17,469 nucleotides of DNA from DATFIX01 sp047617305 (GCA_047617305.1 JBLGCL010000047.1:1-17469), one strand, 5' to 3'; counted from the stretch's first letter, positions 5,573 through 12,727 are shown. Notes: a model not told the origin generated them from the letters alone. A program made the numbers and translations.

Positions 5573-7672
5573 TTACTCGATCCGGATGGTGTCCCCGGTC
5601 CTGACCGCCCGCTCGGTCACGGTGACCCGACGGTCGCCGACGCGATACTCGCCGGGGTGAGCGACCGTCACCGACGCGGATCCGTCCCCGTCGACGTCGA
5701 CCCCGCGGACGTATTCGAATTCGGCGCCGTCGATAGAGACGTCGGTCGCGACGCGGTCCGCGTTCATCGACCCGGTGATCGTCGCGCCCGGGACGACGGT
5801 GAATACCTTGTACTCGCCGTCGCCGCTCGAATAGACGGCCCGGTAGTGTCCGACGCCGGGGGCCTGGTCGGACGCACTGCCGAAGTGATCGTGGAGACGG
5901 GTGTACAGGTGAAACGAGCGGGCGTTCTCGACCGCCTCGAACTCGCGGGTAACGACGAACCCCACCCGGCCCGCGAACTCCTCGTACCACCCGGCGCCGT
6001 CGCTGGTGAACAGGAAGCTCTCGTAGTTCCGCCTGGCGTACGCGTAGGACCTGGACTCCCCGTTGACGACGTAGTTGTACATCCGGTTGCGGCCCCACTC
6101 GCTGAGGACGTAGTTCTCGGGATACTCCCATCCGCGTCGATCCGCGTAGGCACGCATCCACTCGGCCGCCCTGGAGGCCTTTGGCTGGATCGCGGTCCGT
6201 CGACTGATCAGCCCGGAGAAAAGCGTCCCGCTCCCGACCAGGACGGCCGAGAGGCCCCCGAGAAGGGCAAGTCGCGTCCGGTCCGGGACGGCGACCGGCG
6301 GGTCCAGCCCCGCCTCGGACCCGGGGTCGGACCGCAACTGGACGGGCGTCCGGACCAGATCCAGCCACGACAGAAACGCCAGGAACCCGTACCCGCCGAG
6401 GACGGCCAGCATCGCGGCGAGTTCGCCCCCGAACCGGCGCTGGAGGAGCGTGAGCGCCGCGAAGTAGCCCCCGTAGACGACGACCACGATCCACGCGGGG
6501 TCACGCTCGTGGAGCGCCGTTCGCACCGCCAGCGGGAGGCCAAGGAGCGCCAGGAACGGGGCGAACCCGAGGATGATCATGGGGCCGAGGGTCGGCCCGT
6601 ACGCGTCGCCGAGCGACGACATCTCGCCGATCCCGGTGTCGCTCGTGAGGAACGCGATCCCGCGTTCGAACCCGACCACAAGGTCGGGGAGGACCCGCCA
6701 CGCGAGCGCCAGGCCGACGGCGAAGATGGCCAGTTCCGCGACGAGCAGCGCCGGCCACGGGAGGCCCGTTCGCCGGACGACCGCCGTCAGCGCCACGACG
6801 GCCAGACAGCCCACGAACAGCAGACCGACGCTCGCGGCGACGACCGGACTGTGCCATCCGAGGGCGAGGTGCGCGGCCGCGACGAGTCCCGTCCCGACCC
6901 CGACGCCCGCGACGACCGGGACGAGCGGCGACGACCGCTCAGGCGGCCGACGGACGGCGAAGAGCGACGCCGCGGCGACGGCGAACCCGACCGGAACGAT
7001 CAGGAGCGGACCGGCCTCCCAGGCCAGCACCTGTCCAGCGATGCCGAGCCCCAAGGCACCCGCGATCGGCCACGCCCGCCGGTCGCGGGGACCGCGAGCG
7101 AAGAGAACGACGAGCGCGTAGGCCGTCAGCGCGAGCCAGGGATAGTCGAACGCGTGGTGGTCCGCGAACCCGAGCGCCGTCCGGTAAGCGTGTGCGGGAG
7201 TGACCGCCAGAATCACCACCGCAGCGAGGCCGACTCTCGGGTCGCCGCTCACGCGCGTCCCGAGCGCGTAAACGAGGTATGCGGTGATCAGCGCCGAGAC
7301 GACCGGATACCAGGCGATGACGAACCCGGACGCCCACCGCGCGGCACCGAACGGGAGGGAGGCCACCCAGAGGACGAACACGAACAGGGGTTCCCCGTTG
7401 GCGACGGCCGTCGGGTACTCCCAGGGTCGCAGCCCCTCGACGTGCAGCAGGTCGACCCAGTAGCGGTAGAGGTACGGGTCGTTCGAGGAGAGAACGACGG
7501 TCCCGTCCCGAAAGACGGCCGGTAGCGTGAAGAGTCGGACGACGACGACGAGCGCGAGGGCGCCCCCGAGCGCGTAGCGGAGCCGGGTCGTGGACGGGTA
7601 TTCGGGCAGGCGGGCGGCGAGACTGGCCATCCCGTCCGACTGTCCCGTCCCGGCGTCGTGTTCCGCCCCCAT
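5573..7672 (-). CDS. STT3/AglB-like oligosaccharyltransferase family membrane protein
   Basis: 699 residues from the ATG at 7672. About a dozen membrane segments span 33-490, followed by an extracellular domain (about 491-699). STT3 landmarks are visible: the first-loop acidic motif SSNDPYLYRYW (Asp65), the GFADHHAFD motif (Asp171, His172, His173), and Glu350 in DTGIGEMSS at the external-loop-5 position. The C-terminal WWDYG sequon-binding motif of AglB is replaced by VLSEWGRNRMY (about 522-532). STT3/AglB enzymes move a lipid-linked glycan to Asn of exported proteins. This looks like a paralogue with altered acceptor recognition. No agl or glycosyltransferase genes are nearby. An ATG at 7630 and a GTG at 7744 are alternative starts. 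Confidence 0.7.
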   Translation of the reverse strand: MGAEHDAGTGQSDGMASLAARLPEYPSTTRLRYALGGALALVVVVRLFTLPAVFRDGTVVLSSNDPYLYRYWVDLLHVEGLRPWEYPTAVANGEPLFVFVLWVASLPFGAARWASGFVIAWYPVVSALITAYLVYALGTRVSGDPRVGLAAVVILAVTPAHAYRTALGFADHHAFDYPWLALTAYALVVLFARGPRDRRAWPIAGALGLGIAGQVLAWEAGPLLIVPVGFAVAAASLFAVRRPPERSSPLVPVVAGVGVGTGLVAAAHLALGWHSPVVAASVGLLFVGCLAVVALTAVVRRTGLPWPALLVAELAIFAVGLALAWRVLPDLVVGFERGIAFLTSDTGIGEMSSLGDAYGPTLGPMIILGFAPFLALLGLPLAVRTALHERDPAWIVVVVYGGYFAALTLLQRRFGGELAAMLAVLGGYGFLAFLSWLDLVRTPVQLRSDPGSEAGLDPPVAVPDRTRLALLGGLSAVLVGSGTLFSGLISRRTAIQPKASRAAEWMRAYADRRGWEYPENYVLSEWGRNRMYNYVVNGESRSYAYARRNYESFLFTSDGAGWYEEFAGRVGFVVTREFEAVENARSFHLYTRLHDHFGSASDQAPGVGHYRAVYSSGDGEYKVFTVVPGATITGSMNADRVATDVSIDGAEFEYVRGVDVDGDGSASVTVAHPGEYRVGDRRVTVTERAVRTGDTIRIE

Positions 7673-7745
7673 CGATATCTCTCCCGTGGTCGGTCCTGTC
7701 GCGGGGCTCGGTCGGTTCCCTCCGGCGACCAGTGCCGAATCCACC

Positions 7746-7755
7746 GCTAAAACGG
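7746..7755 (-). promoter_or_regulatory. TATA-like box upstream of the STT3-like gene
   Basis: The minus strand reads CCGTTTTAGC, an A/T-rich block in the 164-nt gap (7745-7908). A start about 25 nt on would give a leader of roughly 50 nt to the ATG at 7672. The rest of the gap shows nothing else clear. Confidence 0.35.
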
Positions 7756-7908
7756 ACCACCCCGTCTTGAATGTGGTGCCCCAACCGGTTCGACAGGGGT
7801 GTCCTCACGGTCGGACTCCTGCCGGTACTCGACCTCGAAGGCTTCCGCTCGGAGGGCAGGGGACACTCGCGATCCGTCATCGCGCCGACGAGGAGACATA
7901 TCGATCAA

Positions 7909-8694
7909 TCAAATCGGTGGATCGACGAGCGTGGAGATCGGCGGCGGCAGCAACACCTCGGTCTCGGGGTGATCCTCGCGCCACTCCCCCCAGGTCGCCG
8001 TCGTCGCCGAACGGACCGAGAGTCGTGTTCCTTCCAGTGGGCCGCAGATCGCCTGCGCGAGGATCTGCGACCAGTACGAGCCGGTCACGTCGTCGTACAT
8101 GACGAGATTCCCGTTGTTGCCGACGCCCGCCTCCCGATCGGAGAACACCCGGCCGGCCTTTTCGCTTGCAGCGGCGTGGATGCCCGGCGCCTTCCAGAGG
8201 AGTCCGGAGACGTCGAAGGTCGCCACCCCACCGTCGATCCGGCGGTCCGCGACCATCCCGCTCCGGCAGATCGGGCAGTAGGTCACGATCATCGGCCCCC
8301 CGAGCGCGTCGTTGACGATCTCGTGGTCGTTCAGGACCGGCAGTGGATACGCCCGGGCCGTGCCGTCGACCTCGATCCCGATGACGGTTCGCTCGTCAGT
8401 CAGCGGGCGGTACCCCTCGGGATCGTCGGGCCACTCCCCCGGCAGTCCGAACGTCGGGTCTTCGATGGCACGGATCCCGTCGGGCTTGAGCGACTCGTCA
8501 CAGATCGTTGGGGGGTTCCCCTGCTCCGCCAGTGTCGGCGCCTCTATCGTCGACCCATCGCCGTCACCGGCGTCGGATCCTTCGCCGTCACCGGTATCGG
8601 AACCCCCGTCGTCGGATGAAGGACCGATGACACCGCCGGCACACCCGGCGAGACCGAGCGTCGCCGACACCACGAGGAGTTCCCGTCGTCGCAT
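7909..8694 (-). CDS. DUF3179 domain-containing Tat lipoprotein
   Basis: 261 residues. The start MRRRELLVV...GLAGC is a twin-arginine signal with a lipobox, so the mature protein would begin at Cys18 and be lipid-anchored outside the membrane. A Gly/Asp/Ser-rich linker (about 27-47) follows. The DUF3179 core has PDGIRAIEDPTF, GTARAYPLPVLNDHEIVND, VTYCPICRSGMV and VMYDDVTGSYWSQ. The CPIC cysteines and the His-Glu pair look like a cofactor or metal site. No biochemical function is established for the family to my knowledge. The ATG at 8694 was chosen over the longer frame because it gives the perfect signal peptide and lies about 24 nt from an A/T-rich box. A 19-bp perfect palindrome upstream suggests tight regulation. 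Confidence 0.88.
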   Translation of the reverse strand: MRRRELLVVSATLGLAGCAGGVIGPSSDDGGSDTGDGEGSDAGDGDGSTIEAPTLAEQGNPPTICDESLKPDGIRAIEDPTFGLPGEWPDDPEGYRPLTDERTVIGIEVDGTARAYPLPVLNDHEIVNDALGGPMIVTYCPICRSGMVADRRIDGGVATFDVSGLLWKAPGIHAAASEKAGRVFSDREAGVGNNGNLVMYDDVTGSYWSQILAQAICGPLEGTRLSVRSATTATWGEWREDHPETEVLLPPPISTLVDPPI

Positions 8695-8708
8695 ACTACT
8701 CCGTCCAT

Positions 8709-8754
8709 CCGATAACAAATCAAGCCGTTCCGGTCGTGTGCTACCGTAGCACAC
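8709..8754 (-). promoter_or_regulatory. Lipoprotein promoter with a 19-bp perfect palindrome
   Basis: The palindrome GTGTGCTACCGTAGCACAC (8736-8754) has two perfect 9-bp arms around a single base. On the minus strand it is followed by the A/T-rich GATTTGTTATC (about 8710-8720), a TATA candidate about 24 nt before the ATG at 8694. The palindrome thus sits at the BRE or just upstream. This is a typical place for a dimeric activator or repressor. Confidence 0.6.
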
Positions 8755-8996
8755 CCCCAGCGGACGACTCGTCGACTCGGGCGGCCCGGCGACGGTTCGA
8801 ATCGGAACGGGTGGTTTCGGACCTGATCACGCTCGCTCCGTCGCGGATCGGATCAGCAACCGTCCGTTCTCGACGATGTTGAACAGATGCCAGACGTTCC
8901 TGCTCGCTCCCTGCGGTCGCTACGCTGGGGTGCGACTGGCGTGTTCAAATCGTGTCGGGAGAAACTTCCCACTGCCCACTTCGTTCGCAGGAGAAG
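8755..8996. other. Gene-free stretch between lipoprotein promoter and tRNA-Tyr
   Basis: About 240 nt without a believable gene. A 62-codon open frame here runs through the tRNA and is not a gene. The stretch contains GTTCAAATCG (8943-8952), an inverted copy of part of the tRNA T-arm that lies about 55 nt away. I see no terminator or other gene. Confidence 0.5.
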
Positions 8997-9070
8997 TCCG
9001 CCCTCCCCGATTTGAACGGGGGGCAAGCCGATCTACAGTCGGCTGCTCTACCAGTCTGAGCTAAGGGCGG
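8997..9070 (-). tRNA. tRNA-Tyr (anticodon GTA)
   Basis: A full cloverleaf folds by eye on the minus strand. The acceptor arm is CCGCCCT/AGGGCGG with discriminator A. The D-arm is GCTC/GAGC. The anticodon arm is GCCGA/TCGGC with loop CTGTAGA, anticodon GTA. The T-arm is CCCCG/CGGGG with loop TTCAAAT. The C1-G72 pair is the archaeal tRNA-Tyr identity element. There is no intron and no encoded CCA. An A/T-rich box (AATAATAATCC on the minus strand, about 9106-9116) about 40 nt upstream is the likely promoter. Confidence 0.95.
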
Positions 9071-9102
9071 GCACGCACGGGGAACTACTCCCGCTGGCGG
9101 AC

Positions 9103-9118
9103 TTAAGGATTATTATTC
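9103..9118 (-). promoter_or_regulatory. TATA-like box of tRNA-Tyr
   Basis: The minus strand reads GAATAATAATCCTTAAG, the most A/T-rich block in the gap, about 35-45 nt before the tRNA 5' end. This is the usual spacing for an archaeal tRNA promoter. Confidence 0.5.
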
Positions 9119-9219
9119 GCCTCCCTCCGGGGACCGATCCGTCCCGGTCCCTGTGACACAGTAAGTCAGACAAAACCTATCCGGACCCCCGCCGAATAGG
9201 GTTCCGGAGGGAAACCCCA

Positions 9220-9642
9220 ATGCCAGTCAGAAAATCCGAAGCGACCTGGGAAGGCAACCTGCAGAGCGGAGAGGGATCGATGGCGCTCGGGAGCGGCGCG
9301 TTCGAGGGCGCGTACTCGTTCGCCTCGCGCTTCGAGGACGGAACCGGGACGAACCCGGAGGAACTCATCGGCGCGGCCCACGCGGGCTGCTTCTCGATGG
9401 CGCTCGCCAACGCGCTCGCGGAGGACGGCTACGACCCGCAGCACATCCACACCGAGGCGGCCGTCAACCTCGACGCCGAAGCCCTGGAGATCGACCACGT
9501 CGAACTGACGCTCGAGGCGACCGTCCCGGACATCGACGAGGAAACCTTCGCCGAGTACGCGAACGAGGCGAAGGCGAACTGTCCCGTCTCCAAGGTGCTC
9601 GCCGGCGCGGAGATCACGCTGACGTCTACCCTCGAGGGCTGA
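9220..9642 (+). CDS. OsmC/Ohr-family peroxiredoxin-like protein
   Basis: 140 residues, the normal family length. Both redox cysteines are present: Cys57 in AHAGCFSMALA and Cys121 in ANCPVSKVL. The conserved Glu of NPEELIGAAHA is there too. OsmC-type proteins are cytoplasmic dimers that reduce organic hydroperoxides with thiol reductants. The start KSEATWEGNL and the short spacing to GEGSM favour the OsmC branch over Ohr. A GGAGG Shine-Dalgarno site at 9206-9210 is nine nt before the ATG. The gene is monocistronic, with a hairpin/T-run terminator right after the stop. Confidence 0.9.
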   Translation: MPVRKSEATWEGNLQSGEGSMALGSGAFEGAYSFASRFEDGTGTNPEELIGAAHAGCFSMALANALAEDGYDPQHIHTEAAVNLDAEALEIDHVELTLEATVPDIDEETFAEYANEAKANCPVSKVLAGAEITLTSTLEG

Positions 9643-9652
9643 GACGACCGCG

Positions 9653-9683
9653 GATCGGGGCGAATACCGATCTTGGATTTTTT
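9653..9683 (+). terminator. Hairpin plus T6 terminator after the OsmC gene
   Basis: GATCGG (9653-9658) pairs with CCGATC (9667-9672) around an 8-nt loop, followed by six T (9678-9683). It begins 11 nt after the stop. T-runs of this length are rare in this GC-rich DNA. Confidence 0.65.
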
Positions 9684-9839
9684 CGGCCGTCGAACCGCCA
9701 GCGTTGGCTGCGCCGACGCCAGAGACGCGTGGCCCGACGTCGCCGAACGCCGGACGTCACCCGATCGTCAGTCGCCGTCTCACGAGCGACGACGACCCCC
9801 GTCGGTGCCGACAGACAAGCGTCAGACATTCGGGAAGGA

Positions 9840-9877
9840 TTCATTATCCCTGAGTGAGAAAAGGGGTGGCGTGAGGT
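9840..9877 (+). promoter_or_regulatory. Promoter and ribosome-binding site of cdrL
   Basis: TTCATTATCC (about 9840-9849) is the TATA candidate, giving a start near 9870. GAGGT at 9873-9877 lies nine nt before the ATG at 9887. The rest of 9684-9839 shows nothing recognisable; a 68-codon frame there has no family features. Confidence 0.45.
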
Positions 9878-9886
9878 AACGTTCCG

Positions 9887-10447
9887 ATGAGCAAGATAAC
9901 CTTCCGCGCCGACGACGAGCTCATCGAGGAGCTCGAGTCGTTCGACGCCTCGAAGAGCGAGGTGATGCGGGAGGCGCTCCGCCAGTACTTGGACCGGCAC
10001 GCCGACGACGTCGAAACCGAGCCCGACGACGGCGCCGCTGCCGACCCGGAAGCGGAGACCATCGACGCGCTCATCGAGGACCGGATCGACGCGCTCATCG
10101 AGGAACGCCTGGACGGGGTGGGGGTCGGACGTCGGCCACCGCAGGACGTAAACGTCAACATATCGCTCGAGGGAGCGACCCCGGAGGCCAGCGAAGCCGA
10201 CGTGTCGGACCAGCGGACGCAGGCGTCGACCGCGGAGGGCGAAGAGCGGGAGGCCCCGGACGATCCCACGACGTGCCCGCAGTGCGGCGAGGACGTCGGT
10301 GAGGGTCACGTGTACTGCCCGAACTGCGGGGAGAAGATGTCGCGCCGCGTCTTCTGCGAATGCGGCGACGAGATTCGCTCGGACTGGGCGTTCTGTCCGA
10401 GCTGCGGTCGCCGGACGCCGGCAGCCGACGTGCTCGAATCGTCGTAA
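9887..10447 (+). CDS. cdrL: CdrL, RHH/zinc-ribbon cell-division regulator
   Basis: 186 residues. Residues 1-40 are a ribbon-helix-helix DNA-binding domain (MSKITFRADDELIEELESF, then SKSEVMREALRQYL). A charged linker contains a tandem repeat, IDALIEDR then IDALIEER (59-74), probably a helical oligomerisation segment. Two zinc ribbons follow: Cys130, 133, 144, 147 and Cys157, 159, 170, 173. The second has an unusual one-residue gap in its first pair (CEC). Architecture and position upstream of cdrS-ftsZ2 match the long partner CdrL of the haloarchaeal CdrS/CdrL pair. It probably binds DNA as an RHH dimer, possibly at the palindrome in front of cdrS. Its 229-nt gap to cdrS contains a separate promoter, so it is not simply co-transcribed. 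Confidence 0.85.
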   Translation: MSKITFRADDELIEELESFDASKSEVMREALRQYLDRHADDVETEPDDGAAADPEAETIDALIEDRIDALIEERLDGVGVGRRPPQDVNVNISLEGATPEASEADVSDQRTQASTAEGEEREAPDDPTTCPQCGEDVGEGHVYCPNCGEKMSRRVFCECGDEIRSDWAFCPSCGRRTPAADVLESS

Positions 10448-10510
10448 ACACCGTTCAGAGGCGTTTCGCCCCCGCAAACAGGGCGTTTACGAGCAGTGTA
10501 TGACAAGGGC

Positions 10511-10570
10511 CAAAAGTTTTAATACGTGCCACACAGTGGGTACTGTTTGCGTAAGACGGTCGTCTTACAC
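10511..10570 (+). promoter_or_regulatory. cdrS-ftsZ2 promoter with palindromic operator
   Basis: CAAAAG then TTTTAATA (10511-10524) is a clear BRE/TATA pair with a start expected at about 10546-10550. Between TATA and start lies ACAGT-GGGT-ACTGT (10533-10546), an inverted repeat. Directly at the start lies GTAAGACG-GT-CGTCTTAC (10551-10568), with perfect 8-bp arms. This is where a repressor would block initiation. An RHH protein such as CdrS or CdrL is the obvious candidate binder, by inference. Confidence 0.7.
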
Positions 10571-10618
10571 GGGGCGTCGGACGGGGGCGGACCCGTCGCA
10601 GTCCGGGAGTTTCCGCGT

Positions 10619-10657
10619 GTAAGACGAAGTGCGGGGACGACTCGCACACCGTCTTGC
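10619..10657 (+). promoter_or_regulatory. Second pair of GTAAGACG half-sites in the cdrS leader
   Basis: GTAAGACG recurs at 10619-10626, and its near-inverse CGTCTTGC occurs at 10650-10657 (one mismatch), 23 nt apart. Both are in the untranslated leader, roughly 80 bp downstream of the main palindrome. They could be secondary operator sites or the arms of an RNA hairpin. Confidence 0.5.
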
Positions 10658-10676
10658 CCAAAGGGGAAGACAAACC

Positions 10677-10853
10677 ATGGAGCGTGTGACACTGCGCATC
10701 CCGAAACAGCAGATCGAGGAGGTCGAACAGATGGTCGAGACGGGAGAGTTCCCGAACCGCAGCGAGGCGATTCGCTCGGCGGTCCGCGAAATGATCAACG
10801 AGCAGGCCGACCGGTCGAGCGAGTCCGGCAAGCGCACCTGGGCGAAGGTGTAG
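10677..10853 (+). CDS. cdrS: CdrS, short RHH cell-division regulator
   Basis: 58 residues, almost entirely a ribbon-helix-helix domain: strand MERVTLRIPKQQIEEVEQMV, then FPNRSEAIRSAVREMI, with a short tail ending WAKV. Size, sequence and position four nt upstream of ftsZ2 match CdrS, which genetics in Halobacterium and Haloferax identify as a regulator of ftsZ2 and division. It would bind DNA as a dimer with the strand in the major groove. It is coupled to ftsZ2 (stop to ATG gap of 4 nt), so regulator and target are one transcript. Palindromes upstream suggest autoregulation, but which protein binds them is unknown to me. Confidence 0.9.
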   Translation: MERVTLRIPKQQIEEVEQMVETGEFPNRSEAIRSAVREMINEQADRSSESGKRTWAKV

Positions 10854-10857
10854 ACCC

Positions 10858-12078
10858 ATGCAGGACATCGTCCAGGACGCACTCGAGAACGCGGAGGAAG
10901 AGAAGCAAGCCCGCGACGAGGACGTCGACGGTGACGAGTTCGGCGACCCGCGGATCGTCATCGTCGGCGCCGGCGGTGCCGGCAACAACACCGTCAACCG
11001 GCTCTACAACATCGGCGTCGACGGCGCCGACACCATCGCGATCAACACCGACAAACAGCACCTCTCGATGGTCGAGGCCGACACGAAGGTGCTGGTCGGC
11101 AAGTCCCTGACCAACGGTCTCGGGGCGGGCGGCGACCCCGACATGGGCGAGCGCGCCACCGAGATGGCCCAGGGCACGATCAAGGAGGTGCTGGGCGACG
11201 CGGACCTCGTGTTCGTGACGGCCGGCATGGGCGGCGGGACCGGCACCGGTGCCGCGCCCGTCGTCTCGAAGATCGCCAAGGAGCAGGGCGCCATCGTCGT
11301 CGGCATGGTCTCGACGCCGTTCAACGTCGAGCGTGCCCGCACCGTCAAGGCCGAGGAGGGCCTCGAGCGGTTGCGCAACGAGGCCGACTCGATCATCGTC
11401 CTCGACAACAACCGGCTGCTCGATTACGTGCCCAACCTCCCGATCGGGAAGGCCTTCTCGGTGATGGACCAGATCATCGCCGAGACGGTCAAGGGCATCT
11501 CCGAGACCATCACCCAGCCCTCGCTCATCAACCTCGACTACGCGGACATGACCGCGATCATGAACCAGGGCGGGGTCGCGGTGATGCTCGTCGGTGAGAC
11601 CCAGGACAAGAACAAGACCAACGAGGTGGTCAAGGACGCGATGAACCACCCGCTGCTGGACGTGGACTATCGGGGTGCGTCCGGCGGGCTCGTCCACATC
11701 ACCGGCGGTCCGGACCTCACGCTGAAGGAGGCCGAAGGAATCGCCGAGAACATCACCGAACGGCTCGACGCCAGCGCGAACGTCATCTGGGGTGCTCGCA
11801 TCCAGGAGAACTACAAGGGCAAGGTCCGCGTCATGGCCATCATGACCGGCGTCCAGAGCGCGCAGGTGCTCGGGCCGAGCACGCAGAAACAGGCGGACCG
11901 GTCGCGCGCCAGCAGCGACGAGTTCGACGACGTCGACTTCGACGCCAGTCAGAACGTGGGTAGCGCCGGGGACTTCAGTGCATCCGACGCCAACGACACT
12001 CACGGCTACGGGAGCACCCAGAGCGACGGCGGACGCGACGAGGTCGAGAAGAACAACGGCGTCGACGTCATCCGCTGA
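10858..12078 (+). CDS. ftsZ2: Cell division protein FtsZ2
   Basis: 406 residues. GTP-binding elements: GAGGAGNNTVNR (37-48) in the T1 region, the tubulin signature GGGTGTGAAP (125-134) and T7-loop NLDYADM (225-231) with the catalytic Asp pair. The N-terminal start MQDIVQDALE and the core GKSLTNGLGAGGDPDMGE match FtsZ2, not FtsZ1. In Haloferax, FtsZ1 assembles first and FtsZ2 drives constriction of the mid-cell ring. The C-terminal 60 residues are a low-complexity acidic tail ending VIR. It is co-transcribed with cdrS. A bulged hairpin followed by TTTT comes just after the stop. All catalytic residues are intact. Confidence 0.95.
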   Translation: MQDIVQDALENAEEEKQARDEDVDGDEFGDPRIVIVGAGGAGNNTVNRLYNIGVDGADTIAINTDKQHLSMVEADTKVLVGKSLTNGLGAGGDPDMGERATEMAQGTIKEVLGDADLVFVTAGMGGGTGTGAAPVVSKIAKEQGAIVVGMVSTPFNVERARTVKAEEGLERLRNEADSIIVLDNNRLLDYVPNLPIGKAFSVMDQIIAETVKGISETITQPSLINLDYADMTAIMNQGGVAVMLVGETQDKNKTNEVVKDAMNHPLLDVDYRGASGGLVHITGGPDLTLKEAEGIAENITERLDASANVIWGARIQENYKGKVRVMAIMTGVQSAQVLGPSTQKQADRSRASSDEFDDVDFDASQNVGSAGDFSASDANDTHGYGSTQSDGGRDEVEKNNGVDVIR

Positions 12079-12090
12079 CCGACGCGGCTT

Positions 12091-12125
12091 CGGTTCCGGC
12101 ACCGGTGGACCCGCCGAACCGTTTT
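12091..12125 (+). terminator. Putative terminator of cdrS-ftsZ2
   Basis: CGGTTC(C)GGC (12091-12100) pairs with GCCGAACCG (12113-12121) with one bulged base, directly followed by TTTT. It lies 12 nt after the ftsZ2 stop in the gap between convergent genes. Confidence 0.5.
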
Positions 12126-12162
12126 CGACGACACCTCGTCCGACAGCGCCTGCCAGGGCTCG

Positions 12163-12716
12163 TTATCGGTCGGCTTCGGCGTCGGCCGTCGAGGCGAGAA
12201 ACGTTTCGATGAGATCCGGAACTGGCGTCCGCTCCGGGACGGCGTCGAACCACGCCACGTCCGCGATGGTTTCGTCTTCGACGCCCGGATCGTCCGCGAT
12301 GGATTCGTCGCCGACAGGGTGCGCGAGGTCGGTAACGTCGTACCCGCCCCGGAACGAGTCCGCCTCGTCCCCGTCCAGATCCGCGTCGCCGCTCCCGCGC
12401 ACGTACCGACGACGTTCCACCCGAACGGGGCGCTCCAGTTCGACCCGCACACCGGTTTCTTCTCTGGCTTCGCGGACCGCGGCCGCTTCCGGGTCCTCGC
12501 CCGGTTCGACGCCGCCGGGCGGGACGTACCCGTCGCTCCAGTCGTTCTCGACCAGCAGGAGTTCGCCGTCGTCGTTGCGGATCACGACCGCGACGCCGCC
12601 GTCTATCAATCGGTCGCGCTCGCGGGTGGCCGCGTACTCCTCACGTCGAGTGCGACGGTCTCCGCCACGGTGGTCACGTCATCGCTATCGAGGAGTCGTT
12701 CGGCGTAGGCGTTCAT
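12163..12716 (-). pseudogene. Nudix hydrolase gene with a one-base frameshift
   Basis: The 3' frame carries a perfect Nudix box (GX5EX7REUXEEXGU), from GGVEPGE to REAREETGV, and the usual LIDGGVAVV start of the domain, but its only start codon is a TTG at 12609 with no ribosome-binding site. The preceding frame from ATG 12716 reads MNAYAERLLDSDDVTTVAET and VALDV, which is how these haloarchaeal Nudix proteins begin as I remember them. It then shifts. Adding one base near 12643 joins VALDV to EEYAATRERDRLIDGG and gives a continuous protein of about 184 residues. It lies 11 nt after ncsA, on the same strand. It may be a true pseudogene, an error in the sequence, or a slippage site. Nudix enzymes hydrolyse nucleoside-diphosphate derivatives; the substrate is unknown. 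Confidence 0.75.
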
Positions 12717-12727
12717 CGATGCCACGA

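Noticed and set aside
5657..7525. A 622-codon plus-strand frame opposite the STT3-like gene
   Set aside because: Highly charged, no domain pattern; it is the reverse reading of the membrane protein.
8876..9064. A 62-codon frame reading through tRNA-Tyr
   Set aside because: The C-terminal part is a translation of the tRNA, a common spurious call; no start signal or family match.
9673..9879. A 68-codon frame between the OsmC gene and cdrL
   Set aside because: It begins inside the terminator T-run and overlaps the cdrL promoter; composition is not protein-like.
10858..12078. Calling this gene FtsZ1 or CetZ
   Set aside because: The N-terminus, the GKSLTNGLGAGGDP core and the cdrS neighbour fit FtsZ2; CetZ lacks these FtsZ-type T7 and T1 details.
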